Positions 18,150 through 27,181 of a stretch of DNA of 64,000 bases are shown here, piece by piece. The position numbers were made by a program, and so were the translations under genes. This stretch comes from Dyadobacter sandarakinus. GTDB taxonomy: Bacteria; Bacteroidota; Bacteroidia; Cytophagales; Spirosomataceae. The stretch is taken from the NCBI RefSeq assembly GCF_016894445.1, contig NZ_CP056775.1:1738001-1802000 (forward strand), given 5' to 3'. The first letter of the stretch is position 1. The number at the start of each line of letters is the position of its first letter. Below the pieces are notes generated by a model, which saw only the letters and a list, made by a program, of their open reading frames with translations, was not told the DNA's origin and made no database searches.

Positions 18150-19196
18150 TTAAACCGGCATTTTCGGATTCTCCGGAGCATCCGGCTCCTCATCATCGGC
18201 GGACAGCCCTGCCAGGCGAATGGCCTTTCGTACCATTGCAGCCTGCTCGCTCACCTTTGTGGCGCGCTGAAAATAAACGGCCGCTGCCCTGGGCTGGTTG
18301 GCTTCCGCAAAATGGTCCCCCAGATGGTTCAGCAGGATCACGCTTTCATCCACTCCCCTGATCGCATTGTACAAACTGTCTTCTATACTTTCAGTGAGAG
18401 CTTCGAGTAATGCATCAGCCGAAAACGCATGGCCTGTATGACACCGGAAACGGGTAATGTTTCCATCTTTCAACATGGTGAGTACGCCGTGGCACTCCGG
18501 ACAGGCGTATGTGCTGGGAACTCCGAACTGAAATATGCTGGTGCCCGAAGCGGTATCAGCACCGGCGATTTCCAGCTCTGCTTTTGTTTTCTCATCTTCC
18601 TCCATAGCAATCGGTGTATCCTTATTAGCAGGATCCTGTACCAGCTTTGCCAGTAGCGGCCCCATCTGCTCTGCCGGAATAATATGGTCGATGGTTACCT
18701 GACGAATCGCACTATCGGGCATAGAAGATACCTCTGCATCGATGGGATCCTGAACTATCGTAAGCCCTCCCCTGTACTTGATCGTCCATAAACCCGCAGT
18801 GCCATCATCAAGCGCACCCGACAGCACCACCCCGATCACCCGGTTACCATAGGTATACGCTGCCGAGCGAAAAAGCGGGTCTACTGCCGGCCGGAAGCGG
18901 TTTTCCTTCGGACCATGACTGATCCGGATACGCCCCTGCTCAATCAGCATGTGATGGTCGGGGGGCGCTATATACATCCGGTTGCTTACGATAGGCTCAC
19001 CGTCCACGCCGTGCGCTGCATGTATGGCACTTACCTGGTTCAGAATTTGCGGGAGCACGCCCCTGACTGCAGGTGCCATATGCCAGACAATGAAAACCGA
19101 CGCATTCAGATCAGCCGGCAGGCTGCTGCAAAGCTGTTTTAATGCACTAATTCCTCCTGCGGATGCTCCAATGACAATGATGTTCCGGTTTTCCAT
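18150..19196 (-). CDS. cheB: CheB-type methylesterase with C-terminal zinc-ribbon-like segment
   Basis: This 348-residue protein starts directly with the CheB esterase domain and lacks the N-terminal receiver of enteric CheB. The triad looks complete: Ser in GASAGG (residue 12), His in FIVWHMAP and Asp in SGALDDGTAG. The C-terminal part (about 225-330) has a CPEC motif and CHTGH about 17 residues later, a probable zinc knuckle, followed by helices. This architecture is known in environmental CheB homologues linked to multi-PAS kinases. It is the first gene of the three-gene minus-strand operon and may supply the esterase activity that the following hybrid seems to lack. No receptor (MCP) gene is present nearby. 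Confidence 0.93.
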   Translation of the reverse strand: MENRNIIVIGASAGGISALKQLCSSLPADLNASVFIVWHMAPAVRGVLPQILNQVSAIHAAHGVDGEPIVSNRMYIAPPDHHMLIEQGRIRISHGPKENRFRPAVDPLFRSAAYTYGNRVIGVVLSGALDDGTAGLWTIKYRGGLTIVQDPIDAEVSSMPDSAIRQVTIDHIIPAEQMGPLLAKLVQDPANKDTPIAMEEDEKTKAELEIAGADTASGTSIFQFGVPSTYACPECHGVLTMLKDGNITRFRCHTGHAFSADALLEALTESIEDSLYNAIRGVDESVILLNHLGDHFAEANQPRAAAVYFQRATKVSEQAAMVRKAIRLAGLSADDEEPDAPENPKMPV

Positions 19197-19523
19197 GCTG
19201 GTTCAATGATTAATACTGCCTTTATGCAGGCTGCATCCGCGCTCCTGCAGCAGGCAGCAGTCTACAACCGGCCAGATCCGGGTCAGGGAATACATCAGGT
19301 CCGAAGGCAAACAGTAAATGGCGGCAGGCTTCCGCTGCAAGAAGCCCCGGATGCCTGCCGCCATCAATAATGCGGGCGTGGTTCAAAAAATACGTGCCAC
19401 CTGCAACATGCTATTTAGGACTAGCGGCACAAAATGACGGAAAACAAGGTTGCGGGTGTACTCCCCTACTATGCTGTACATGGAGCTGGCTCTGTCTTCG
19501 GCCATTGCCCGGGCAGGCTTGTG
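19197..19523. other. Intergenic region between susD and cheB
   Basis: This 327-bp segment has no convincing gene. It holds a 12-bp inverted repeat (19318-19329 with 19353-19364) and the upstream region of cheB. No clear promoter box was recognised. Confidence 0.5.
19318..19364 (-). repeat. 12-bp inverted repeat downstream of susD pair 2
   Basis: Perfect arms at 19318-19329 and 19353-19364 enclose 23 nt. No strong T run follows on either strand, so it is at best a weak terminator of the orphan susCD operon, 160 nt past the SusD stop. Confidence 0.45.
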
Positions 19524-21071
19524 TCAATAGTTGGGATTCTGGGTCAGGTTCGGATTCAGATCGATGTCGGATTGCGGTATAGGGTACCATTCGTCCCTGC
19601 CTTTCCGGAAATTGGTAAACTCAGGGTCGCGTACCGCCAGCTCAGGTCCCAGGTCTCCCCATCTTTGCAGGTCCGCGAAGCGCCATCCTTCCCCTGTCAG
19701 CTCCGTAATGCGCTCGTGCTTGATCTGCGCCAGGAACTGCGCCTGGGTCATTCCGGGCTTCACCTGCGAGAGCGGCCGCAAGCCTGCGCGCGCCCGCACC
19801 ATGTCCACATACGGATAAGCCTGGGCAGTCTGGCCAATACCATTAAGTGCCTCCGCATACATCAGCAGTACGTCGGCATACCTGAGCAAGCGGTGGTTAT
19901 TAGGGGAGCGAAAACCTTCTGATGTCCTGCCCGGCTCATTGTCATTGAGCTGCTTGCGAAACCAAACTGTACTGCTTTCACCGGTTGCAGTGCCGTAGCG
20001 GGAAGCAAAGGTCTGACCATACACCATGGTGAACTGCGGTCCGCGTACATCGGTAGAGTCAAAGAGCAGCGTAACCGGCAGCCTGGGATCGCGCGTGCCG
20101 AGTGCGGTTTTTTCTTTTTCAAATTCCCCTACCAGCCATCGCCGCGCTGCACCATCGGAAAAACCGACTCCTCTCGGTCCATAGAACTGTGCAATGGAGG
20201 TGCCAGTATTGTTAATACGCGTTTCGTCCACGTCATCGTCGGTATTTTCATTCGGATTAAACCGGAACTGGATTTCGAAAACGGACTCGCTGTTATTTTC
20301 CGTGGATGCTGTAAAATTTTCCTGATAATCAGCCCGCAGGCTGTACACGCCTTTACCCTCCCCGGTCACAAACCAGGCCAGCCCATTGGCTGCATCCTGG
20401 TACCTGCTCTGCTGCAGGTAGGCTTTGCCCAGCAATGCATAGGCAGCACCACGCGTAGCCCGGCCCACATCGTCGCCTGTGTAGCTCACCGGCAAAGCCA
20501 CGGCTGCTTCGGCCAGGTCCTTTTGTACCTGCACCCAGGCTTCCTCGTTGGTCGCGTTGGAGGGTCTGTCCGTAGGTTCGGATGGTTCCAGCACGAGCGG
20601 CGGACGGCCGAAGTACAGGGTAAGGTTAAAATAGAACAATCCCCGCAGAAACTTCGCCTCCCCGATGATCCGGCTTTTCAGGGCTTCATCCATAGGAATG
20701 GCGGGCACATAGGCGAGTACCTGATTGGCCCTGAACACACCAATGTACAGGTTTTGCCAGGTACCCGCAGTCAGGCCTTCGTTGAAGTTTGTCTGGTTGA
20801 AGCTCATTACATTGTTAAGTGTAATGTCCCCACCCGAGCCATAGCCCTCATCGGAGCGCAGCATGCCATGATAAAATAAAAACCGCGAGTACAGCGTCGC
20901 CGTCCGGTGAAAGGTACTGTACACCGCATTAATCCCCTTTACCGCATCTGTCTGCGATTTCCAGAATGAGGCGATGGTAGGATTGTTGGGGTTAGGCTGG
21001 TCGAAATCGCGGTTACAGGCTGTAACCGCCAGCAGGATGAGCGTGGTAACCAGATATATCTTTTTCATCAT
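19524..21071 (-). CDS. SusD/RagB family lipoprotein (pair 2)
   Basis: This 515-residue outer-membrane lipoprotein has a signal ending AVTAC and a typical RagB/SusD architecture. It includes the early FWKSQTDAVKGINAVY segment, TPR-like helices, the family LRYADVLLMYAEALN motif and the ERITELTGEGWRFADLQRWGD region near the C-terminus. It is the lid of the SusC barrel encoded 27 nt upstream. A TTG at 21089 is in frame, but the tandem ATG at 21071/21068 starts the signal. No hydrolase or regulator is adjacent, so the ligand is unknown. Confidence 0.94.
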   Translation of the reverse strand: MMKKIYLVTTLILLAVTACNRDFDQPNPNNPTIASFWKSQTDAVKGINAVYSTFHRTATLYSRFLFYHGMLRSDEGYGSGGDITLNNVMSFNQTNFNEGLTAGTWQNLYIGVFRANQVLAYVPAIPMDEALKSRIIGEAKFLRGLFYFNLTLYFGRPPLVLEPSEPTDRPSNATNEEAWVQVQKDLAEAAVALPVSYTGDDVGRATRGAAYALLGKAYLQQSRYQDAANGLAWFVTGEGKGVYSLRADYQENFTASTENNSESVFEIQFRFNPNENTDDDVDETRINNTGTSIAQFYGPRGVGFSDGAARRWLVGEFEKEKTALGTRDPRLPVTLLFDSTDVRGPQFTMVYGQTFASRYGTATGESSTVWFRKQLNDNEPGRTSEGFRSPNNHRLLRYADVLLMYAEALNGIGQTAQAYPYVDMVRARAGLRPLSQVKPGMTQAQFLAQIKHERITELTGEGWRFADLQRWGDLGPELAVRDPEFTNFRKGRDEWYPIPQSDIDLNPNLTQNPNY

Positions 21072-21098
21072 CAGGTTCTTTTGGTTCAAATCGGTTTG

Positions 21099-24000
21099 TC
21101 AGAATCCCAGGTTAAGGCCGAAGGAAATAATGCGTGATGCAGGATACCCGCCGAGGTCTACCCCGGGCTGAAGGTTAAAGTTGGCCCCTACTACATCCGG
21201 ATCAAGCCCCTGGTATTTGGTAAATGTCAGCAGGTTTTGTGCACTGACATACACCCTGGCGCTGCTGATCGCAAGCTTACCGGTAACGTTCTGGGGGATC
21301 GAGTAAGACAGCTCGACGTTGCGCAGGCGCAGGTATGAGCCGTTTTCCAGCCAGCGATCCGTGTTCCCGCGTACATTGGACACAATACCGCGATCGGCCG
21401 TAGCAGGGTCACCAGCTGCACCCGTCGCATAGGATACACCGAGGCGCGGGAAGTCCGTACCCGTATTTTCAGGAGTCCAGGGATTGATGCCGCGGCGATA
21501 GTTGGAGTAGCCCAGTCCGTCGATCTCACGGCGTACATCGTTATACAACTTCTGACCAAATGCACCGTAAAACTGGATGTTCAGCGACAGGCCTGACCAC
21601 GTTCCGTTAAGGATCAGCCCGGAGGTAAGCTTAGGCCAGGGACTGCCCGCAAAATTCCGGTCGCGGTCGTTGATGTCGTCGGTAGTTCCCTGGTCTACGC
21701 GGTTGACGTACCGGATGTCGCCCGGCTTGGCATAGGATGCCTGGGCACGATGAGCCTGTACCTCTTCATCATTCTGGAACAAGCCGTCGGTCTGGAGAAG
21801 GTAGTACTCCCCGATGGAGCGGCCTACCTGCGAGCGGGTATTGCCTGACTGAATGTAGTTTCGCGGTTCGCCCGTTTCTTCGTCGATGCCCAGGTTGCCG
21901 AGTTCGAGCACTTTGTTGCGGATGATACTGAAATTAGGTGCAATACTCCAGCTGAAAGGACCAGCGTTCTGCCGGTAGGCCAGTTCCAGCTCAATGCCCT
22001 TATTTTCGATTGAACCAATGTTAACCAGCGGGTCGCCCTGCAGGTTGCCGATATAAAGCGGCAGCGGCAGGGACAGGAGCACATCCTTAGCCACCGACCG
22101 GAATGCATCGACCGTGATCGCCAGCTTGTTGTTAAATAAAGTGACGTCAGCACCGATGTTGGCCGTAGCCTTTTGCTCCCATTTCAGGTCCTCATACACA
22201 AGCCGTGCCTGGGTGGCGCCCGGAAACTCGGTTTGTCCTGCGCCAAATACCGCCCGCGGTGCCTGGTTGAGGAAGCCGGTAAACTGATAGTTGCTCAGGT
22301 TAGCGGATCCCAGCACCCCATAGGAGCCGCGCAGTTTCAGCTCGTTGATCACGCTCGATTTAAAAAATTCCTCGTTACTGATCTTCCACGAAGCCGCAGC
22401 GGAGGGGAAGTAGCCGGTACGGTGACCAGGTGAAAAACGGGAATCCTTATCAGCCCGGAAGGTCAGCGTGAGGTAATATTTTTCAGCAAAATTGTAATTG
22501 AGCCTGCCCAGGGCGGAATTGATGAGGGTCTGTGCACGGGTACCACTGGATGTCATGCCGCCGCTCGCCGAATTGATGGTCGTAAAATAATCACCGCCAT
22601 ACACCCCGAGCTGCAACCTGCGGCCACCCAGGTCGTCAGTGCGGATGGTTTGCTGGGTATAGCCCACCACACCATTCAGGTTATGTTTGTTAAATGTAAA
22701 ATTAAAATTCAGGGTATGCTCGAAAAGGTAGCTCAGGTACTGCGCCCGGGTTTGCCCCACGCTGCTGAACTCCGGCGACTGGTTCCAGTACCAGAGGCCT
22801 TCCTTGCGAATATCATTGGTTTTGTCAAAGCTGGTTTCAAGCCCTGCATTAAAGCGGTAACTCAGGTTTTTCAGGATCTTGAAATCAACAAAGGCATTGC
22901 CGAGTATTTTGAAGAAGTTGAAGGTGGATTTGGTAATGTCATTGATCGCCACCTGGTTCCGTGAAAAAGAACGTGCATTGAACGAGCCGTAACCCCACCC
23001 GCCCGGATTGGCAGTACTCACGAGGTCGGGACTGCTCACCGGGATGATCGGCAGGCTGGTCCACATGTCGTACCAGGCATTTCCTTCCGCGAAGCCACCC
23101 TGAAAAGGCGTATTTCGCTCAGTGCTTGATACCATCAGGTTTTCGCCGAAAGTGAATTTGCTGCGTGTGGCTTCGGTGTTGATCCGGAGTGAGCCGCGCT
23201 GAAAATCGCGGAATTTGAGTACACCTTCGTCAGCAAAATATGAGCCTGAAATAAGGTACTTGCTGTCCTTGCCACCGCCTGAGAGGCTCACATTATAATC
23301 CTGGATGGAACCTGTATGCAGCAGCTCATCGGCCCAGTTGGTGTTTACCGTCCCGTTATAGCCGGCCACTCCGGGCTGCAATGCATATCCGGCGGCCTGG
23401 TAGGCGCGGGTGTTGGTGGCTACGTACTCGGCAGCATTCATCATATCCCACCTTTTCGGAATGGACGACAGGCCAAACCGGGCCGAAGCATCCACTTTCA
23501 GGGCACCTTCCTTTCCTTTTTTGGTCGTAATGATGATCACCCCGTTAGCAGCCCTCGATCCGTAAATGGCTGCGGCGGAAGCATCTTTAAGTACCTGGAT
23601 CGTTTCCACATCATTGGGATTGACCGTGGTATTAGCGTCTGCAAACATGCCGTCGATCACGTACAGGGGATTGGCATTGCCGAAAAGCGTGCTGAGACCC
23701 CGGATGTTGACCACCGCCTCCTGCCCCGGTGCCCCGCCGTTCCGGACGGATACGCCGGGCGTCATGCCCTGCAAAGCCTCGGGTACGGAGCGGGCAATGC
23801 GTTTGCTGGTATTCTGAGCGTCAATGATGCCCGTAGCGCCGGTGAGGTCCGTACGCCGGACCGACTGATACCCGATCACCACGAATTCTTCGAGCTTCTG
23901 GGCGTCTTCTTCGAGCTGGATGGTGTAGGCATCCTGTTCTGTTACGGGTACTTCGGCGGTCAGGTAGCCAATAAAGGAAATGCGTAGAACCTGGCCTGTA

Positions 24001-24200
24001 GCGGCGGAAAGCGAGAATTTTCCGTCAGCATCGGAAATCGTGGCATTGGTGGTGCCTGTTACCAGGATGGTTGCACCCGGCAGGGTTTCGCCGGTAGCAG
24101 CACGTACGAGGCCGGTAATGGTTCGGGCTTGTCCGTACACGATGCCGGCAGACATCAGTAATGCGAGTGTACAGGAAAACAGCAGTGTAGAATACCTCAT
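21099..24200 (-). CDS. SusC/RagA family TonB-linked outer membrane protein (pair 2)
   Basis: This 1033-residue transporter has a signal peptide ending IVYGQ, a carboxypeptidase-regulatory-like domain (about 28-105), the linker EEFVVIGYQSVRR, a plug with YVIDGMFAD and AIYGSRAANGVIIITT, and a barrel ending ISFGLNLGF. The frame is open 30 codons further up to 24290, but ATG 24200 begins a proper signal peptide. SusD follows. The pair lacks adjacent enzymes, so it is an orphan SusCD importer, possibly for peptides, oligosaccharides or other polymers. Confidence 0.94.
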   Translation of the reverse strand: MRYSTLLFSCTLALLMSAGIVYGQARTITGLVRAATGETLPGATILVTGTTNATISDADGKFSLSAATGQVLRISFIGYLTAEVPVTEQDAYTIQLEEDAQKLEEFVVIGYQSVRRTDLTGATGIIDAQNTSKRIARSVPEALQGMTPGVSVRNGGAPGQEAVVNIRGLSTLFGNANPLYVIDGMFADANTTVNPNDVETIQVLKDASAAAIYGSRAANGVIIITTKKGKEGALKVDASARFGLSSIPKRWDMMNAAEYVATNTRAYQAAGYALQPGVAGYNGTVNTNWADELLHTGSIQDYNVSLSGGGKDSKYLISGSYFADEGVLKFRDFQRGSLRINTEATRSKFTFGENLMVSSTERNTPFQGGFAEGNAWYDMWTSLPIIPVSSPDLVSTANPGGWGYGSFNARSFSRNQVAINDITKSTFNFFKILGNAFVDFKILKNLSYRFNAGLETSFDKTNDIRKEGLWYWNQSPEFSSVGQTRAQYLSYLFEHTLNFNFTFNKHNLNGVVGYTQQTIRTDDLGGRRLQLGVYGGDYFTTINSASGGMTSSGTRAQTLINSALGRLNYNFAEKYYLTLTFRADKDSRFSPGHRTGYFPSAAASWKISNEEFFKSSVINELKLRGSYGVLGSANLSNYQFTGFLNQAPRAVFGAGQTEFPGATQARLVYEDLKWEQKATANIGADVTLFNNKLAITVDAFRSVAKDVLLSLPLPLYIGNLQGDPLVNIGSIENKGIELELAYRQNAGPFSWSIAPNFSIIRNKVLELGNLGIDEETGEPRNYIQSGNTRSQVGRSIGEYYLLQTDGLFQNDEEVQAHRAQASYAKPGDIRYVNRVDQGTTDDINDRDRNFAGSPWPKLTSGLILNGTWSGLSLNIQFYGAFGQKLYNDVRREIDGLGYSNYRRGINPWTPENTGTDFPRLGVSYATGAAGDPATADRGIVSNVRGNTDRWLENGSYLRLRNVELSYSIPQNVTGKLAISSARVYVSAQNLLTFTKYQGLDPDVVGANFNLQPGVDLGGYPASRIISFGLNLGF

Positions 24201-24510
24201 AGATAGATGCTTTGAGATGAAAAAGATGCGACTCTTGCGGAAGACCGGTGCGCAAAGAGGTTTATGATTATATAAAGATTGTGCCATCATTTTCCCGAAT
24301 TGTACAGTTTCAAGATCATAACCCCCGAAAACAGGCTGGAATGACGGAACTACTACAAAACCGTTAAATAAATCACATTCATATTAAGCACCTCATTATT
24401 AGCTTTTTATCAAATCAGAAATGATTTACAATCGATACTTTTTACCGAAAGAACTAAATTACATACCTATTGCACTAGTATAAGTTCTACAATCGCTCCT
24501 CCACTGAAAC
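24201..24510. other. Divergent intergenic region upstream of susC pair 2
   Basis: This 310-bp AT-rich stretch must hold the susC pair 2 promoter on the minus strand and perhaps one for the small gene at 24511. I found no exact TAnnTTTG box on the minus strand and no repeat. Confidence 0.45.
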
Positions 24511-24783
24511 ATGCATACAAGGCACTACGATTACTTTCGGGAAGTCCCGAATTTTCGCATTGGTATTTACAACCGTATCATCGAAACATTCCCCGGCCAT
24601 CAAGTCCCTTTTTCAGTCTACCAGCTTTCCAAAGGCGCGCTTTATTACCTGCTGGACGAGCAGCTAAACCGGCTCTTCCTGTTTCGCGATCGGTTTGGCC
24701 GTCCTATCAACAAGAAATCGGAGATCGGGAAAATTGTTCTTGCCTATTACATGGCTTATCCGGAAAACCAGCTGCATTGCTAG
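24511..24783 (+). CDS. Small hypothetical protein
   Basis: This open frame of 90 residues runs from an ATG to a TAG. It is rich in aromatic and charged residues (HYDYFREVPNFRIGIYNRII, then LLDEQLNRLFLFRDRFGRP), with codon use similar to neighbouring genes. It has no signal peptide or membrane segment and matches no family I recognise. It could be a small cytoplasmic protein or a spurious frame. It lies divergent from susC pair 2 and about 106 nt before the ArsR-type regulator. Confidence 0.45.
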   Translation: MHTRHYDYFREVPNFRIGIYNRIIETFPGHQVPFSVYQLSKGALYYLLDEQLNRLFLFRDRFGRPINKKSEIGKIVLAYYMAYPENQLHC

Positions 24784-24889
24784 CTCCCGGTTCCTTCCTG
24801 CAACTGCCGGCATAAAGTCATATTTTTTCTCAGGTAACATTTGCGTAGCTGATTGACTACACATATATTTGAAGTTAAATGGCTACACA

Positions 24890-25213
24890 ATGAATCTGAG
24901 ACGTGACGTATTCCAGGCGATCGCTGATCCTACCAGGCGGGCGATACTCGTACTGGTAGCTTCCCAATCGATGACGGCCGGAGCGATCGCGGCCAATTTC
25001 AACACGGCGAGGCCGACAGTTTCCAAGCATTTGCAGATACTGACCGCCTGTGAGCTGCTCGCGCAGGTGCAGCACGGACGCGAGATCTACTATCATTTCA
25101 ATGCTCAGAAAATGAAGGAAATAGCCGACTTCATAGAACCGTTCCGGGACATGTGGGATGAGAGATTCAACAAGCTTGAAAGCATGATGAAGCATTACAA
25201 ACCGGAAAAATAA
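24890..25213 (+). CDS. ArsR family winged-helix transcriptional regulator
   Basis: This 107-residue protein has the ArsR helix-turn-helix ([13 protein letters not shown], then [12 protein letters not shown] as recognition helix, wing around [11 protein letters not shown]). It lacks the metal-binding CxC motif of ArsR/SmtB sensors. It therefore belongs to the subgroup paired with SRPBCC (AHSA1-type) proteins. The SRPBCC gene follows after 7 nt, almost certainly in one operon. An in-frame TTG lies at 24869, but ATG 24890 matches the family start. Autoregulation is likely but no operator can be proven. Confidence 0.92.
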   Translation: MNLRRDVFQAIADPTRRAILVLVASQSMTAGAIAANFNTARPTVSKHLQILTACELLAQVQHGREIYYHFNAQKMKEIADFIEPFRDMWDERFNKLESMMKHYKPEK

Positions 25214-25220
25214 ACGTCTG

Positions 25221-25688
25221 ATGGAGCGGAAAACGCGTGTTAATGCCGAGGCGGGCAAACAGGAAATTGTGGTCACCAGGGATTTTGAATTACCACTGGA
25301 ACTCCTTTTCAAGGCTTATACCGACCCGGACATTGTTGCCCAATGGATGGGAACAAAAGTGCTGAAACTTGACAGCAAGCCACATGGAAGCTACCGGTTT
25401 GAAACCTCCGATCCTGCCGGGAATGTAGTATTTCGTGCTAACGGAACGATTCATGAATTTGTGCCGGGCAAGAAAATCACGCGGACCTTTGAAATGGAGA
25501 ACACACCCTTTCCGGTGCAGCTCGAATTTCTCGAATTTGAAAGCCTTACTCCCGACACAAGCCGCTTGGTGATGCAAATGGTTTTTAAATCTGTCGCCCA
25601 CCGGAACAATATGTTAAAGCTGCCTTTTGCACAGGGTATTAATATGGCGCACAACCGGTTGCAAGAAGTGGCAGGTAAATACAGGTAG
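25221..25688 (+). CDS. SRPBCC (AHSA1/START-like) domain protein
   Basis: This 155-residue protein is a single hydrophobic-ligand-binding helix-grip domain. It has the characteristic start IVVTRDFELPLELLFKAYTDP and AQWMG, central strands YRFETSDPAGN and FVPGKKITRTFE, and a long C-terminal helix (NNMLKLPFAQGINMAHNRL). Proteins of this type bind small lipophilic ligands. The partner ArsR regulator lies directly upstream, and such pairs are common in Bacteroidota. The ligand is unknown. Confidence 0.9.
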   Translation: MERKTRVNAEAGKQEIVVTRDFELPLELLFKAYTDPDIVAQWMGTKVLKLDSKPHGSYRFETSDPAGNVVFRANGTIHEFVPGKKITRTFEMENTPFPVQLEFLEFESLTPDTSRLVMQMVFKSVAHRNNMLKLPFAQGINMAHNRLQEVAGKYR

Positions 25689-25813
25689 TCAGCTGGGAAA
25701 CGTTAACCGGATTGTTTAGCAGCTTGCCAGTCTATGTATAAAAAAGAGTAAATGCGGTGCAGCTTCCGGTTTATCTGATTGCTTTTATTCGTCAAATCAA
25801 ACCATTTGAATGT

Positions 25814-26503
25814 ATGAGTATAACGCTGCAGGAGACACTCACACAGCTCGAAAAGCTGGGTACCGACAAAATGCGTGAATTTAACCGTAAACACGGCGCA
25901 CACGATAATCAGTATGGTTTGAAAATGGGTGACATACGCGCACTGGCAAAAAAGATAAAAACCAACCATGCCCTGGCGCTCGAACTCTGGAACACCGGAA
26001 ACATAGACGCCCGCCTCCTGGCTACGTTGATCATCCAGCCCGAAAAACTGTCACACGAGGAGCTCAATGCCATTGTAAAATCTGAAAGATACTCGCAGGT
26101 TACCGATAGGCTTTATAGCCATGTGATTAAGGATTATCCCGATCATGAGATCATGCGAAACGAATGGATGTCGTCCGACCATCCCATGTGCCTGCGGGCG
26201 GGATGGAGCCTTACCAGCGGAAGGATTGCCAGAAATCCTGGCGGACTGGATATACCGGCCCTGCTCGAAAGGATCGCAGCTGAGATGCCGGCAGCCGATC
26301 CGGAAGTACAATGGACCATGAACTCAGCCCTGGCGCAAATCGGCATTCACCATCCGGAGTACCGGGAGCGTGCGCTGGCGCTGGGTGAGGCAATGGGAAT
26401 TTACCGCAACTACCCTGTTTCCAAAGGCTGTACTTCGCCTTTTGCACCGATCTGGATCAATGAAATGGTACGCAGACAGGCGGCGGGCACATCCGATAAC
26501 TAG
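25814..26503 (+). CDS. AlkD-like DNA alkylation repair protein (HEAT-like repeats)
   Basis: This 229-residue protein is made of short helical pairs typical of the AlkC/AlkD family of DNA glycosylases for alkylated bases. Recognisable segments are KHGAHDNQYGLKMGDIRALAKKI near the N-terminus, ELWNTGNIDARLLATLI, and NEWMSSDHPMCLRAGWSLTS. A GTG start at 25757 is open, but ATG 25814 begins the conserved domain. Whether it excises bases or only binds DNA cannot be told from this sequence. The DUF4256 gene follows 24 nt later and is probably co-transcribed. Confidence 0.85.
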   Translation: MSITLQETLTQLEKLGTDKMREFNRKHGAHDNQYGLKMGDIRALAKKIKTNHALALELWNTGNIDARLLATLIIQPEKLSHEELNAIVKSERYSQVTDRLYSHVIKDYPDHEIMRNEWMSSDHPMCLRAGWSLTSGRIARNPGGLDIPALLERIAAEMPAADPEVQWTMNSALAQIGIHHPEYRERALALGEAMGIYRNYPVSKGCTSPFAPIWINEMVRRQAAGTSDN

Positions 26504-26527
26504 TATCCCAATAACACTGTGAGCCAT

Positions 26528-27094
26528 ATGAGTAAACCACCAAGAGCACTGCCGCCAGACCGGCGCGAAGCGTTGCTGAACACGTTGAAAGCCCGTTTTG
26601 AAAAAAACAAAAACCGCCACCAGGCACTCAGCTGGGACGCTGTGCAGGCGAAGCTGGAAGCCGACCCTGAAAAATTATGGTCACTGGACGAAATGGAAGA
26701 AACCGGTGGCGAGCCCGACGTGGTGGGCTATGACAAAGCGACGGATGAATACATTTTTTTCGACTGTGCTGCGGAAAGTCCTAAAGACCGGAGAAGCTTT
26801 TGCTACGATCATGAGGCGCTGGAAGCACGGAAGGCCAACAAGCCCGCCGACAGCGCCGTGAACCGGGCTGCCGAAATGGGCATTGAACTGCTGACCGAGG
26901 AACAGTACCAGCAGTTGCAGCAGCTCGGCAGCTTTGACACCAAAACGTCGAGTTGGCTTAAAACACCGGCAGATACCCGCAAGCTCGGCGGCGCGATCTT
27001 CGGCGACCGGCGTTTCAACCGGGTGTTCATCTACCACAATGGCGCTGATTCGTACTACGCGGCCCGTGGGTTTCGGGGAGTACTGCGGGTATAG
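26528..27094 (+). CDS. DUF4256 domain protein
   Basis: This 188-residue soluble protein matches the DUF4256 family pattern: ALLNTLKARFEKNKNRH near the N-terminus, LWSLDEMEETGGEPDVV, YIFFDCAAESPKDRRS and SSWLKTPADTRKLGGAIFGDRR. No catalytic role is known for the family. A GTG three codons earlier is possible, but ATG 26528 is preferred. It probably shares a transcript with the AlkD-like gene and is followed by a strong bidirectional terminator. Confidence 0.85.
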   Translation: MSKPPRALPPDRREALLNTLKARFEKNKNRHQALSWDAVQAKLEADPEKLWSLDEMEETGGEPDVVGYDKATDEYIFFDCAAESPKDRRSFCYDHEALEARKANKPADSAVNRAAEMGIELLTEEQYQQLQQLGSFDTKTSSWLKTPADTRKLGGAIFGDRRFNRVFIYHNGADSYYAARGFRGVLRV

Positions 27095-27130
27095 AGAGTG
27101 CGGCCTGTCTTTTCAGGCTGGTTAGGGCAA

Positions 27131-27168
27131 AAAAAGATCGGGGCCGGCGTACCGGCCCCGATCTTTTT
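27131..27168. terminator. Bidirectional rho-independent terminator
   Basis: A 12-bp GC-rich perfect stem (27136-27147 with 27152-27163) with a 4-nt loop is flanked by five A and five T. It serves the convergent DUF4256 and rhodanese-thioredoxin genes. Confidence 0.9.
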
Positions 27169-27181
27169 CAGTAATCCTCTA

